Origin: Actinotalea caeni
GTDB lineage: Bacteria > Actinomycetota > Actinomycetes > Actinomycetales > Beutenbergiaceae
Length of the DNA stretch: 64,000 nt
Direction of reading: 5' to 3'
NCBI RefSeq assembly: GCF_009733795.1
Contig: NZ_WNXX01000017.1
Span: 16,918-80,917 of the forward strand
In this document: positions 35,552-45,277 of the stretch, in pieces
Layout of the letters: each line of letters opens with the position of its first letter
Numbering within the stretch: position 1 is the stretch's first letter
The notes under the pieces: generated by a model
What the model was told of the DNA's origin: nothing
Database searches by the model: none
The model's input: only the letters and a program-made list of their open reading frames with translations
Translations under genes and position numbers: made by a program

Positions 35552-37081
35552 TCAGCGGGTTGCCGCGGCGAGCTGCGGCGTGCGGGCGGTGGCGGGGTCG
35601 TCGGAGCGGTGGTGGGCTCCGACCGAGCGCGGGCGGTCCGCCGCGGCGCGTGCGCACGCCCGCGCGAGCAGCAGCAGGTTCGCGTCCTCGTGGGAGGCGC
35701 GGTCGGTCGCGGCCGGCGCGCTCGCCGCCCAGGCGTCGAGGGTGGCGACCGCGGCGGCGAGGCCCTCGCCGTCGCGCACCAGCCCGACGGCGTCCCACAT
35801 CAGCTGCTGCAGCGCGGCGCGGGTGAAGGGGACGCTCGTCGCGAGGGCAGGCGCCGCCGGGGTGTCGGCGAGCACCGTCCCGGGCAGCGACCCCGGTGTC
35901 GGCCAGGAGTCGAGGTCGCCGAGGGCGCGGGCGGCCCGGTCGGCGAACACCGCTCCCTCCAGCAGCGAGTTCGACGCCAGCCGGTTCGCGCCGTGCACGC
36001 CGGTGCGCGCGCACTCGCCGATCGCGAGCAGCCCGGGCACGCTCGTGCGGCCCCAGAGGTCGGTCGCGACGCCGCCCATCCAGTAGTGCGCGGCCGGGGT
36101 CACCGGGACCGGCTCGGCGGCCCAGTCGAGGCCGGCGGCGCGCACCGCGGCGTCGATGCTGGGGAAGCGTGCCGCGAGGAACTCCGCGCCGAGGGCGGTC
36201 GCGTCCAGCACCACCGGGACGCCGCCCTGCCGATCCATCTCGGCGAACACCGCGCGGGCGACGACGTCGCGCGGGGCCAGCTCGGCGCCGTCGACGTCGG
36301 CCATGAAGCGCTCGCCCGCGGCGTTGCGCAGCACCGCTCCCTCGCCGCGCACCGCCTCGGAGACCAGGAAGTTGCCGGGCAGTGCGAGCGTCGTCGGGTG
36401 GAACTGGTACAGCTCGACGTCCGCGAGACGGGCGCCGGCACGCGCGGCGCACGCGACGCCGTCCCCGGTCGCCGCCGCCGGGTTGGAGGTGAACGGGTAG
36501 AGCTGGCCGGCACCGCCGGTCGCGAGCACGACGGCGTCGGCGTCGAGAAGGACGCGGGCACCGCCGTCGAGCTCGACCTCGGCGCCGACGACCCGCGTGC
36601 CTGGTCCGGCCTCGGTGCGCAGCGCGAGCAGGAACGCGTGCTCGTGCACCGCGACGTCGCGCTCGCGCAGCCGCGCCACCAGCGCCGAGGAGATCGCCGC
36701 CCCGGTCGCGTCGCCGCCGGCGTGCAGGATGCGCGGGAACGAGTGCGCCGCCTCCAGCCCGTGCGCGAGCTCGCCGTCGTGGGTGTCGAACGCGACGCCG
36801 AGATCGATGAGCTCCCGGATGCGGTCGGGACCCTCGGCGCACAGCACGCGCACCGCCTCCGGGTCGCACAGCCCCGCGCCTGCGGCGAGGGTGTCGGAGA
36901 CGTGCGAGGCGACCGAGTCGTCCGGGAACAGCGCCGCCGCGACCCCGCCCTGCGCGTACCGGGTGTTCGACTGCCCCAGCTCGCCCTTGGTCACGACCGT
37001 GACCTCGTGCCCGGCCGCCACCGCGTCGAGCGCGAGCGACAGCCCCGCGATGCCCGACCCGACGACGAGCACCCGGCTCAT
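35552..37081 (-). CDS. nadB: L-aspartate oxidase
   Basis: NadB oxidises aspartate to iminoaspartate, the first step of de novo NAD synthesis. It is 509 residues and related to succinate dehydrogenase flavoproteins. FAD binding: VLVVGSGIAGLSLALDAVAAG; then QSNTRYAQGGVAAA, VVLATGGAGQLYPFTSNP, LYQFHPTTLAL, and the active-site stretch GVHGANRLASNSLLEG near the C-terminal third. The ATG at 37081 overlaps the nadA stop by 4 bp. Confidence 0.96.
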   Translation of the reverse strand: MSRVLVVGSGIAGLSLALDAVAAGHEVTVVTKGELGQSNTRYAQGGVAAALFPDDSVASHVSDTLAAGAGLCDPEAVRVLCAEGPDRIRELIDLGVAFDTHDGELAHGLEAAHSFPRILHAGGDATGAAISSALVARLRERDVAVHEHAFLLALRTEAGPGTRVVGAEVELDGGARVLLDADAVVLATGGAGQLYPFTSNPAAATGDGVACAARAGARLADVELYQFHPTTLALPGNFLVSEAVRGEGAVLRNAAGERFMADVDGAELAPRDVVARAVFAEMDRQGGVPVVLDATALGAEFLAARFPSIDAAVRAAGLDWAAEPVPVTPAAHYWMGGVATDLWGRTSVPGLLAIGECARTGVHGANRLASNSLLEGAVFADRAARALGDLDSWPTPGSLPGTVLADTPAAPALATSVPFTRAALQQLMWDAVGLVRDGEGLAAAVATLDAWAASAPAATDRASHEDANLLLLARACARAAADRPRSVGAHHRSDDPATARTPQLAAATR

Positions 37082-38382
37082 CGCGCGGCTCCCACCGCCG
37101 GCTGCGGCCTCGCCTCGAGCATGCGCTCGAGGGCGACCCGCGCGTACGCGGTCACGTCGTCGGGGACGGCGACCTGGTTGAGGACCTCGCCGTCGGCGAG
37201 CGCCTCGAGCACCCAGGCGAGGTAGCCGGGGTGGATCCGGTACATCGTCGAGCACGGGCACACGACGGGGTCGAGGCAGAAGATCGTGTGCTGGGGGTGC
37301 TGCGCCGCGAGCCGCTGCACGAGGTTGATCTCCGTGCCGATCGCGAACGTCGTCGGCTCGGTCGCGCCCTCGATCGCGCGCCGGATGTAGTCGGTCGAGC
37401 CCGACTCGTCGGCCGCGTCGACCACCGGCATCGGGCACTCGGGGTGCACGATGACCCGCACGCCGGGGTGCTCGGCGCGCGCCTGCTCGATCTGGGCGAC
37501 CGTGAACCGCTTGTGCACCGAGCAGAACCCGTGCCACAGCAGCACGCGGGCGTCGTGGAGGGTGTCCTCGTCGTTCCCACCGAGCGGCTTGTTGGGGTTC
37601 CACGTCGGCATCTGCTCCAGTGGCACACCCATGGCCTTGGCGGTGTTGCGGCCCAGGTGCTGGTCCGGGAAGAACAGCACCCGCTGGCCGCGCGCGAACG
37701 CCCACTCCAGCACGGTCGCGGCGTTGGAGGAGGTGCAGACGATGCCGCCGTGGCGGCCGCAGAACGCCTTGAGCGCGGCGGAGGAGTTCATGTACGTCAC
37801 CGGGATGACCGGGACCCGGCCCTGCGCGTCCGGCTCGGTGCCGTAGAGGTCGACGAGCTGCTCCCAGCACTCCTCGACCTGGTCGAGGTTCGCCATGTCG
37901 GCCATCGAGCAACCGGCGGCGAGGTTGGGCAGGATCACGCGCTGGTGCGGGCCGGAGAGCATGTCCGCCGTCTCGGCCATGAAGTGCACGCCGCAGAACA
38001 CGATCGTCGAGGCGTCCGGGTGCTCCTTGGTGGCCTGCGCGAGCTGGTAGGAGTCGCCGACGTAGTCGGCGTAGGTGATGACCTCGTCGCGCTGGTAGAA
38101 GTGGCCGAGCACGACGACGTCGTCGGCCAGCCGCTCGCGCGCGGCCCGGATCCAGGCGTCGAGCTGCTCGGGCGAGGCGTCGCGGTAGCGCTGCGGGAGG
38201 GTGCCCTGGCGCGGCGAGCCGATCGGGAGCGGGTCGGCCTGCGAGGCGCCGGGACCGTATCCGAACGTGCGGGCGTCGTACTCCCAGGGCCCCTGCGGGA
38301 GGTCGGAGCTGCACGTGCTGCCGGGGGTCGTGCCGGCGGCGATGCTGCGGATGCGCAGGTCGACCGAGGCGGTGCTGGTCAT
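37078..38382 (-). CDS. nadA: Quinolinate synthase
   Basis: NadA condenses iminoaspartate with dihydroxyacetone phosphate, using a [4Fe-4S] cluster. It is 434 residues, the long actinobacterial form with an N-terminal extension. Motifs: VVLGHFYQRDEV, DSYQLAQATK, IVFCGVHFMAETADML, LAAGCSMADMA (cluster Cys), GIVCTSSNAATVLEW (Cys), HPECPMPVVDAAD, and the C-terminal VVCPCSTMYRI (Cys). AGGAG lies 6 nt before the ATG and overlaps the nrtR stop, 9 bp away. Confidence 0.96.
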   Translation of the reverse strand: MTSTASVDLRIRSIAAGTTPGSTCSSDLPQGPWEYDARTFGYGPGASQADPLPIGSPRQGTLPQRYRDASPEQLDAWIRAARERLADDVVVLGHFYQRDEVITYADYVGDSYQLAQATKEHPDASTIVFCGVHFMAETADMLSGPHQRVILPNLAAGCSMADMANLDQVEECWEQLVDLYGTEPDAQGRVPVIPVTYMNSSAALKAFCGRHGGIVCTSSNAATVLEWAFARGQRVLFFPDQHLGRNTAKAMGVPLEQMPTWNPNKPLGGNDEDTLHDARVLLWHGFCSVHKRFTVAQIEQARAEHPGVRVIVHPECPMPVVDAADESGSTDYIRRAIEGATEPTTFAIGTEINLVQRLAAQHPQHTIFCLDPVVCPCSTMYRIHPGYLAWVLEALADGEVLNQVAVPDDVTAYARVALERMLEARPQPAVGAAR

Positions 38383-38391
38383 GGTGGGCTC

Positions 38392-39069
38392 CTAGCTCCG
38401 GATCGGGCCGAGGTCGACCGGTTCGACCTCGGCGTTGTAGCGGTAGAGGCGCGCGGGGCGGTGGGCGCCGCCGGTGCGCATCTGGTCGGTGGGGACGACG
38501 GCGCCGTCGGCCTCGACCTGCCGCCGGAAGTTCGCGGGGTCGAGCCGGGTCTGCCGCACGATCTCGTGCACCTCGCGCAGCTCGCGCAGGGTGAATGTCT
38601 CGCCGAGGAGGTTGTGGGCGATACGGCTGTAGGAGACCTTGGTGCGCAGCCGCCACAGCGCGTACTCGACGACGAGGTTGTGGTCGAACGCCAGCCGCGG
38701 CAGGTCGTCGGCAGGCAGCCAGCGCACGTTCTGCCGTGGTGCCGCGGAGCCGACCTCGTCGGCGCGCACGAGCGCCCAGTAGACGACCGAGACGACGCGG
38801 CGGCCGTCGGGGGAGCGGTCCGGGTCGCCGAAGGTGTACATCTGCTCGAGGTAGGCCGGCTCGAGACCGGTGGTGTCGGCGAGCGTGCGGCGGGCGGCGT
38901 CCTCGAGGCTCTCGTCGCCGAGCGGCCCGCCCGGCAGCGCCCACATGCCGTCGTAGGGCTCGCGGGTGCGCACGACAAGCGGCAGCGACAGCACCGGCCG
39001 CTCGGCGGAGCCCTCGCGGCGCAGCGCGAAGATCACCGTCGAGACGGCGACCTCGGGTGCTGCGGTCAT
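38392..39069 (-). CDS. nrtR: NrtR-type Nudix transcriptional regulator of NAD synthesis
   Basis: A 225-residue protein with an N-terminal Nudix domain and a C-terminal winged helix. The Nudix box is present but incomplete: GGPLGDESLEDAARRTLADTTGL, where the catalytic REXXEE becomes RRTLADT. This is usual for NrtR, which binds ADP-ribose without hydrolysing it. The C-terminal part has YSRIAHNLLGETFTLRELREV and LDPANFRRQVEADG, the DNA-binding wing. It heads the nad operon, so it probably represses it and itself. The start at 39069 is set by AAGGAG 7 nt upstream; an in-frame ATG at 39090 would put that site inside the gene and cover an operator. Confidence 0.9.
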   Translation of the reverse strand: MTAAPEVAVSTVIFALRREGSAERPVLSLPLVVRTREPYDGMWALPGGPLGDESLEDAARRTLADTTGLEPAYLEQMYTFGDPDRSPDGRRVVSVVYWALVRADEVGSAAPRQNVRWLPADDLPRLAFDHNLVVEYALWRLRTKVSYSRIAHNLLGETFTLRELREVHEIVRQTRLDPANFRRQVEADGAVVPTDQMRTGGAHRPARLYRYNAEVEPVDLGPIRS

Positions 39070-39079
39070 CGCCGGACTC

Positions 39080-39102
39080 CTTAGGGTCAATGTGACCTGA
39101 AC
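39080..39102 (-). promoter_or_regulatory. Putative NrtR operator 1
   Basis: The plus strand reads CTTAGGGTCAATGTGACC and on to TGAAC; GGTCA and TGACC form an inverted repeat. It lies 11 bp upstream of the nrtR start. It aligns base for base with operator 2. Confidence 0.55.
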
Positions 39103-39113
39103 TCTGCGATCAC

Positions 39114-39136
39114 CTTAGTGTCGGCATGACTAGAAC
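39114..39136 (-). promoter_or_regulatory. Putative NrtR operator 2
   Basis: CTTAGTGTCGGCATGAC, then TAGAAC. It has the same frame of conserved bases as operator 1 (CTTAG-GTC-TGAC-GAAC), centred 34 bp away, about three helical turns. Confidence 0.5.
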
Positions 39137-39183
39137 CGCAACACCCGCTCACGATGCGGGTATCCACCACTCTTCCCGCACAG

Positions 39184-39414
39184 GTTTCAGCCCACTTCTG
39201 CCCCTCCGCCGGTTCAACCGCTTCTGCGCGGTCCGGTGCCCCTCGTCCCCGTTCCTGGCCCGCCGTCGGACAAGGTCGATTCGGGCGTCGGCTCGTGTAC
39301 GACCGGAGTTGGTGCTGGTGCCCGCTCGGGCGGGGGCGGAAGCGGGTCGAAACCTCGGGAGGGGGCAGGAGTGGGTTGAAACCTCGGGAGGAGGGGGGCA
39401 GGAGTGGGTTGAAA
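39184..39414. repeat. Intergenic hairpin-repeat cluster B
   Basis: The 377-bp spacer between nrtR and the divergent lipoprotein holds five copies of the cluster A motif. Two are direct: 39184-39204 (TTTCAGCCCACTTCTGCCC) and 39211-39231 (degenerate). Three are inverted: 39332-39353, 39361-39382 and 39394-39414 (core GGCAGGAGTGGGTTGAAA). Direct and inverted copies can pair over a central stretch of about 100 bp. I see no gene in the spacer. NrtR boxes occupy its left end and the -10 of the lipoprotein its right end. Confidence 0.85.
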
Positions 39415-39434
39415 GCGGGAGGGTGCGGGGGCCG

Positions 39435-39440
39435 TACCAT
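39435..39440 (+). promoter_or_regulatory. -10 box of leaderless lipoprotein gene
   Basis: TACCAT ends 6 nt before the GTG start at 39447, with no ribosome site. Confidence 0.5.
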
Positions 39441-39446
39441 GTCCGG

Positions 39447-39995
39447 GTGGCTCGACTCGCATCTCGTCTGACGCACCGTGTCCTCGCCCCGCTCGCGGGG
39501 CTCGCGCTCGCCGGAGCGCTCATGACGGCGTGCGCGCCCGCCCCGGGCGCAGCCGCGACCGTCGACGGCCGGCCGGTCGGGGAGAACGCGGTCGCGACCG
39601 TGGTCGACGAGCTGGCGCCGTACTTCGGCGGCCAGCTGACGCCGACCGACGCGCTGCGCCTGCTCATCACGGCGCCGACCTACATCGACGTCGCCGCCGA
39701 GGCGGGTGTCGGCCTGTCCGAGCAGGACGCGGAAGAGGTGCTGCTCTCGCTCAACGAGTCGGTCGGCTCCGAGCGCACCGAGTTCAGCGACGCCTCGCTG
39801 AGCGTGGTGCGCCGCGTGGTCGCCGAGACGACGTTCGCCAGCTCCGAGGAGGGTGCCGAGCTCGCCGACGAGGCCGCGCAGCGCGTCGCGGACCTCGACG
39901 TCACCGTGAGCCCGCGCTACGGCGAGTGGGACGGCTCCGCCGTCTCCTTCAGCTTCCCCGAGTGGATCGAGCAGCCGGCGCCCGAAGCCGCGTGA
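39447..39995 (+). CDS. SurA_N-like lipoprotein upstream of mazG
   Basis: 182 residues. The N-terminus has VARLASRLTHRVL, a hydrophobic segment (LAGLALAGALMTAC) and a lipobox ending in Cys (about residue 30). The mature part, AATVDGRPVGENAVATVVDEL, resembles the N-terminal chaperone segment of SurA/PrsA-type foldases, but there is no prolyl-isomerase (rotamase) domain. A helical region with Glu/Ser-rich stretches follows. A small lipoprotein or SurA_N protein beside mazG is common in actinobacteria. The GTG start at 39447 is leaderless. It overlaps mazG by 4 bp, so the two are co-translated. Confidence 0.75.
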   Translation: MARLASRLTHRVLAPLAGLALAGALMTACAPAPGAAATVDGRPVGENAVATVVDELAPYFGGQLTPTDALRLLITAPTYIDVAAEAGVGLSEQDAEEVLLSLNESVGSERTEFSDASLSVVRRVVAETTFASSEEGAELADEAAQRVADLDVTVSPRYGEWDGSAVSFSFPEWIEQPAPEAA

Positions 39996-40681
39996 CCGAG
40001 CGGTCCGAGCCGGTCGGGGCGGCGCTGCTGGAGGCGGTCGCCGTCATGGACCGGCTGCGCTCCCCGGGCGGCTGCCCGTGGGACGCCGAGCAGACCCACG
40101 CCTCCCTCGCGCCGTACGCGATCGAGGAGGCTCACGAGGTCGCCGAGGCCGCGGAGGCCGGTGACGCCGAGGCCCTCGCCGAGGAGCTGGGCGACCTGCT
40201 GCTGCAGGTGCTCTTCCACGCCCGTGTCGCGAGCGAGCGCGGCTCCGACGACCCGCAGCCGGGCTTCGACATCGACGACGTCGCCCGCGGCCTGGTCGCC
40301 AAGCTCGTGCGGCGCCACCCGCACGTGTTCGACGACGCCGCCGAGCTCACGGCCGCGCAGGTGCACCAGCAGTGGGACGCGATCAAGGCGGCCGAGAAGC
40401 GCGAGCGCACCCACCCGCTCGACGGCATCCCGGTCTCGCTCCCGGCGCTCGCGCGCGCCCAGAAGTCGGTCGGTCGGCTCCGCAAGGCCGGTGTCGCGCC
40501 GTCGAGCATCGTCGAGCCCCTCGGCGATCTCGAGGGCGACGTCGGGACCGACGACGCCGAGCGGCGGATCGGGGAGCGGCTGCTCGCCGTCGTGGCCGAG
40601 GCCGACGCCGCGGGCGTCGACGCCGAGGCGGCCCTGCGCAGCGCCGTCCGCGCCCTGCACGAGCGCCACCGGACCGCGTGA
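39992..40681 (+). CDS. mazG: Nucleoside triphosphate pyrophosphohydrolase
   Basis: MazG hydrolyses (d)NTPs, including damaged ones, to the monophosphate and pyrophosphate. 229 residues. The metal-binding pattern is clear: YAIEEAHEVAEAAEAGD and LAEELGDLLLQVLFHA (EExxE ... ExxD), then GFDIDDVARGLVAKLVRRHPHVF, the MazG family signature. The second, C-terminal MazG repeat is reduced, as in short actinobacterial forms. GTG at 39992 overlaps the lipoprotein stop. Confidence 0.95.
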   Translation: MTERSEPVGAALLEAVAVMDRLRSPGGCPWDAEQTHASLAPYAIEEAHEVAEAAEAGDAEALAEELGDLLLQVLFHARVASERGSDDPQPGFDIDDVARGLVAKLVRRHPHVFDDAAELTAAQVHQQWDAIKAAEKRERTHPLDGIPVSLPALARAQKSVGRLRKAGVAPSSIVEPLGDLEGDVGTDDAERRIGERLLAVVAEADAAGVDAEAALRSAVRALHERHRTA

Positions 40682-42073
<1,392 letters not shown>

Positions 42074-42095
42074 CCGGCCGAGAACCGCCGTGCGT

Positions 42096-42127
42096 GCAGC
42101 CCCGGGACGTCCACGTCCCGGGGCTGC
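42096..42127 (+). terminator. Strong terminator after eno
   Basis: GCAGCCCCGGGACG and CGTCCCGGGGCTGC form a perfect 14-bp stem with a 4-nt loop (TCCA), 22 nt after the eno stop. Confidence 0.85.
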
Positions 42128-42149
42128 GCCCGTCTTCTGAGGAGGATCG

Positions 42150-43175
42150 ATGACCAGGACCGTCGTCATCGGAGCGACCGGCCACATCGGGACCTACCTC
42201 GTGCCGCGGCTCGTCGCCGCGGGCCACGAGGTGGTCGCGGTGAGCCGCGGCAGCTCCGAGCCGTACCAGCCGCACCCGGCGTGGGACGCCGTCGAGCGGC
42301 TCGTCCTCGACCGGGAGGCGCTCGAGGCAGCGGGCGAGCTCGGCGAGCGGATCGCCGCGACGCGGCCCGACGTCGTCGTCGACCTGATCTGCTTCACGCC
42401 TGCCAGCAACGAGCAGCTGGTGACGGCGCTCGCCGCCGCCGGCGGCGACCCCCACCTCGTGCACATCGGCACGATCTGGACCCACGGCCACGCGACCGCG
42501 GTGCCGGTCACCGAGGACACCCCGCGCGAGCCGGTCGGACGCTACGGCACCGACAAGCTGGCGATCGAGCGCGCCCTGCTGGGCGAGGACGGCCGGGTGC
42601 GGGCGACCGTGCTCCACCCCGGACACATCGTCGGCGCCGGCTGGTGGCCGCTCAACCCGGCCGGCCACTTCTCGCCCTCCGCGTTCGAGATCCTCGCGCG
42701 CGGCGAGGAGCTGGCGCTGCCGAACTTCGGGCTCGAGACCGTGCACCACGTGCACGCCGACGACATCGCCGCCCTCGTGATGGCAGCGCTCGCCCGGCCC
42801 GAGGCATCGGTCGGCGAGGCGTTCCACGCCGTCTCGCCGCAGGCGCTCACGCTGCGCGGCTACGCCGAGGGGATGGCGCGCTGGTTCGGGCACGAGCCGC
42901 GGCTGCGGTTCGCGCCGTTCGAGCAGTGGGCGGCCGAGCAGCGTCCCGAGGACGCCGCGGCCACCTTCGAGCACATCTCGCGCAGCCCGAGCTGCTCGAT
43001 GGCCAAGGCCGAGCGGCTGCTCGGGTTCGTGCCGCGGTTCGGCTCGCTCGCGGCGGTCCAGGACGCGCTGGCCTGGCAGGTGGCGCAGGGTGCGCTCGAC
43101 GTCGAGGCCGCGGCACCGGGCAGTCCTGCCCGCGACGCGCGCCCGCCCGCCTCACCCGGTTCGCCGCTCACCTGA
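42150..43175 (+). CDS. NAD-dependent epimerase/dehydratase family protein
   Basis: A 341-residue extended short-chain dehydrogenase fold. The N-terminus VVIGATGHIGTYLVPRLVAAG is the GxxGxxG nucleotide-binding motif. The usual catalytic YxxxK is present as GRYGTDKLAIERALL. HPGHIVGAGWWPLNP follows. The substrate is unknown, possibly a nucleotide sugar or a small ketone. It lies between the eno terminator and divIC, an uncommon place. GGAGG lies just upstream of the ATG at 42150, so it has its own translation signal. GC and codon use look native. Confidence 0.82.
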   Translation: MTRTVVIGATGHIGTYLVPRLVAAGHEVVAVSRGSSEPYQPHPAWDAVERLVLDREALEAAGELGERIAATRPDVVVDLICFTPASNEQLVTALAAAGGDPHLVHIGTIWTHGHATAVPVTEDTPREPVGRYGTDKLAIERALLGEDGRVRATVLHPGHIVGAGWWPLNPAGHFSPSAFEILARGEELALPNFGLETVHHVHADDIAALVMAALARPEASVGEAFHAVSPQALTLRGYAEGMARWFGHEPRLRFAPFEQWAAEQRPEDAAATFEHISRSPSCSMAKAERLLGFVPRFGSLAAVQDALAWQVAQGALDVEAAAPGSPARDARPPASPGSPLT

Positions 43176-43189
43176 GGGAACATGGGTCG

Positions 43190-43762
43190 GTGAGCTCCCG
43201 TCGTCCTGCCGCGCCCCGAGCCGCAGCCGCACGCTCCGCTGCCGCCACGGCGGCGCGCCGGCCCCCGCGCCCCGCGCGACCGGGCGCACGGCCCGGGAGC
43301 GCCGCGAGCAGCCGCGCCACCACGCGCCGCAGCCAGCCCGCACGACCCGTGGTCGAGCAGCCGGAGGAGCCGCGCCAGGTCACCGTGCGCGCCGTGATGC
43401 TGTTCGTCGTCATCCTCGTGGCGTTCGTCGTGCTCGCGCCGACGATGCGCGGCTACCTCGTGCAGCAGGAGCAGCTGCGCGAGCTCAACGACGCGATCGC
43501 CGCCTCCCGGGAGCGCACCGCGGCGCTGGAGAGCGCGATCGAGCGGTGGAGCGACGAGCAGTACGTGCAGTCGCAGGCGCGCGACAGGCTCGGCTTCGTC
43601 ATGCCGGGGGAGACGCCCTTCGTCGTCGTCGACCCCGAGACCGTCACCGGCGAGGAGGTCGCCGCCGACGGCGAGGACGGCCCGGTCACGATGCCCCGCA
43701 CGGGCCCCTGGTACCTGACCGTGTGGGACTCGGTCCAGGTCGCCGGCGAGGTCGGCGACTGA
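43190..43762 (+). CDS. Septum formation initiator family protein (FtsB/DivIC)
   Basis: 190 residues. A long basic, Ala/Pro/Arg-rich cytoplasmic tail (about 1-65) is followed by one membrane helix (VTVRAVMLFVVILVAFVVLAP), a coiled coil (LVQQEQLRELNDAIAASRERTAALESAIE) and the FtsB-type conserved end DEQYVQSQARDRLGFVMPGE. It is part of the FtsQLB-type division complex. A GTG start at 43190 is chosen. The stop overlaps the next ATG by one base (TGATG). Confidence 0.9.
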   Translation: MSSRRPAAPRAAAARSAAATAARRPPRPARPGARPGSAASSRATTRRSQPARPVVEQPEEPRQVTVRAVMLFVVILVAFVVLAPTMRGYLVQQEQLRELNDAIAASRERTAALESAIERWSDEQYVQSQARDRLGFVMPGETPFVVVDPETVTGEEVAADGEDGPVTMPRTGPWYLTVWDSVQVAGEVGD

Positions 43763-44250
43763 TGCCGCAGGTCAGCGAGCAGGACCTCGCGGTCGTCGCC
43801 GAGCAGCTGGGTCGCCCGCCGCGCGGGGTCGTGGAGGTCGCCGCGCGCTGCGTGTGCGGCCGCCCGCTCGTGGTGCGCACGGCGCCCCGGCTCGAGGACG
43901 GCACCCCGTTCCCGACCACCTTCTACCTCACGTGCCCGCCCGCCGTCGCGGCGGTGAGCACGCTCGAGGCGAGCGGTGCGATGAAGGAGATGACGGCGCG
44001 GGTCGCCGACGACGCCGACCTCGCCGCCGCCTACCGCGCCGCCCACGAGGACTACCTGCGCCGCCGCGCCGAGCTCGGCGAGGTGCCCGAGATCGAGGGC
44101 ATCAGTGCCGGCGGCATGCCGGATCGCGTCAAGTGCCTGCACGTGCTCGTCGCGCACTCCCTGGCCGTCGGGCCGGGCGTCAATCCGTTCGGGGACGAGG
44201 CGCTCGAGCGCATCCGCGACACCTGGCGCCCCGACCGCTGCACCTGCTGA
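43762..44250 (+). CDS. DUF501 family protein
   Basis: A 162-residue actinobacterial protein of unknown function, always found between divIC and ppx. It has conserved cysteines CVCGRPLVV and a C-terminal RCTC, plus FPTTFYLTCPPAVAAVSTLE and GGMPDRVKCLHVLVAHSLAVG, the family core. The Cys/His pattern (CVC, TCPP, KCLHVLVAH, RCTC) would suit metal binding. It is coupled to divIC. Confidence 0.92.
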   Translation: MPQVSEQDLAVVAEQLGRPPRGVVEVAARCVCGRPLVVRTAPRLEDGTPFPTTFYLTCPPAVAAVSTLEASGAMKEMTARVADDADLAAAYRAAHEDYLRRRAELGEVPEIEGISAGGMPDRVKCLHVLVAHSLAVGPGVNPFGDEALERIRDTWRPDRCTC

Positions 44251-44310
44251 GCGGCTCGGGCGCCGGTCCGAGGTGCGAGGCGTACCGCGAGAGGTGCGAG
44301 AGTAGGGCCC

Positions 44311-45276
44311 GTGACACGCGTGGCAGCCATCGACTGCGGGACCAACTCGATCCGACTCCTCGTCGCTGACGCCACGACCGGGCCGGACGGAGCCGCGGAG
44401 CTCAGCGACGTCGTCCGCCTCATGGAGGTCGTGCGGCTCGGCCAGGGCGTCGACCGCACGGGTGAGCTCGCGCCCGAGGCGCTCGAGCGCACGCTGGCGG
44501 CGACCGACACCTACGCCGCGCTGTGCGAGGAGCACGGCGTCGAGGCGGTCCGGTTCGTGGCGACGTCGGCGACGCGCGACGCCCGCAACCGCGACGTGTT
44601 CGTCGACGGGGTCCGCGAGCGGCTCGGCGTCGAGCCCGAGGTCATCTCGGGCACCGAGGAGGCGGCGCTGAGCTTCGCCGGTGCCGTGCGTGCGCTCGCG
44701 CCCGAGGACGGCCCGGCGCTCGTCGTCGACATCGGCGGCGGGTCCACCGAGCTCGTCCTCGGCGACGTCGGCCCGACCGCCGGCCCGCCGACCGCCTCGA
44801 CGTCGCTGGACATGGGCTGCGTGCGGATGACCGAGCGGCACCTCGCCACCGACCCGCCCACCGCCGAGGAGATCGCCGCGGCCGAGCGCGACGTGCGCGA
44901 CGCGCTCGAGTCCGGCGCCGCCGTCGTCCCGCTCGGCGGGGTGCGCACGCTCGTCGGCGTCGCCGGCTCGGTGACGACCGTGACCGCCCATGCGCTGCAC
45001 CTCGACCGTTACCGCCCCGAGGCGATCAACGGCGCCAGGCTGCCGGTCGCCGACGTCCTCGCCGCGTGCGAGGAGCTGCTGCACGCCACGCGCGCCGAGC
45101 GCGCCGCGCTGCCCTACATGCACCCGGGGCGTGTCGACGTCATCGGGGCGGGCGCGCTCGTCTGGGCCGAGGTGGTGCGCCGGGTGGCGGCCGACAGCGG
45201 CATCGACACCGTCGTCGCGAGCGAGCACGACATCCTCGACGGCATCGCGCTGTCGGTGCTGGGCCGGCTCGCCTGA
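44311..45276 (+). CDS. Exopolyphosphatase/guanosine pentaphosphate phosphohydrolase family protein
   Basis: A 321-residue ASKHA-fold Ppx/GppA protein. Phosphate-loop motifs: AAIDCGTNSIRLLVAD, VRFVATSATRDARN, the second loop VVDIGGGSTELVLGD and GVAGSVTTVTAH. It lacks the C-terminal HD domain of E. coli Ppx, like mycobacterial Ppx1/Ppx2. It is probably an exopolyphosphatase or (p)ppGpp-linked hydrolase. The GTG start has no clear ribosome site. Confidence 0.92.
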   Translation: MTRVAAIDCGTNSIRLLVADATTGPDGAAELSDVVRLMEVVRLGQGVDRTGELAPEALERTLAATDTYAALCEEHGVEAVRFVATSATRDARNRDVFVDGVRERLGVEPEVISGTEEAALSFAGAVRALAPEDGPALVVDIGGGSTELVLGDVGPTAGPPTASTSLDMGCVRMTERHLATDPPTAEEIAAAERDVRDALESGAAVVPLGGVRTLVGVAGSVTTVTAHALHLDRYRPEAINGARLPVADVLAACEELLHATRAERAALPYMHPGRVDVIGAGALVWAEVVRRVAADSGIDTVVASEHDILDGIALSVLGRLA

Positions 45277-45277
45277 C

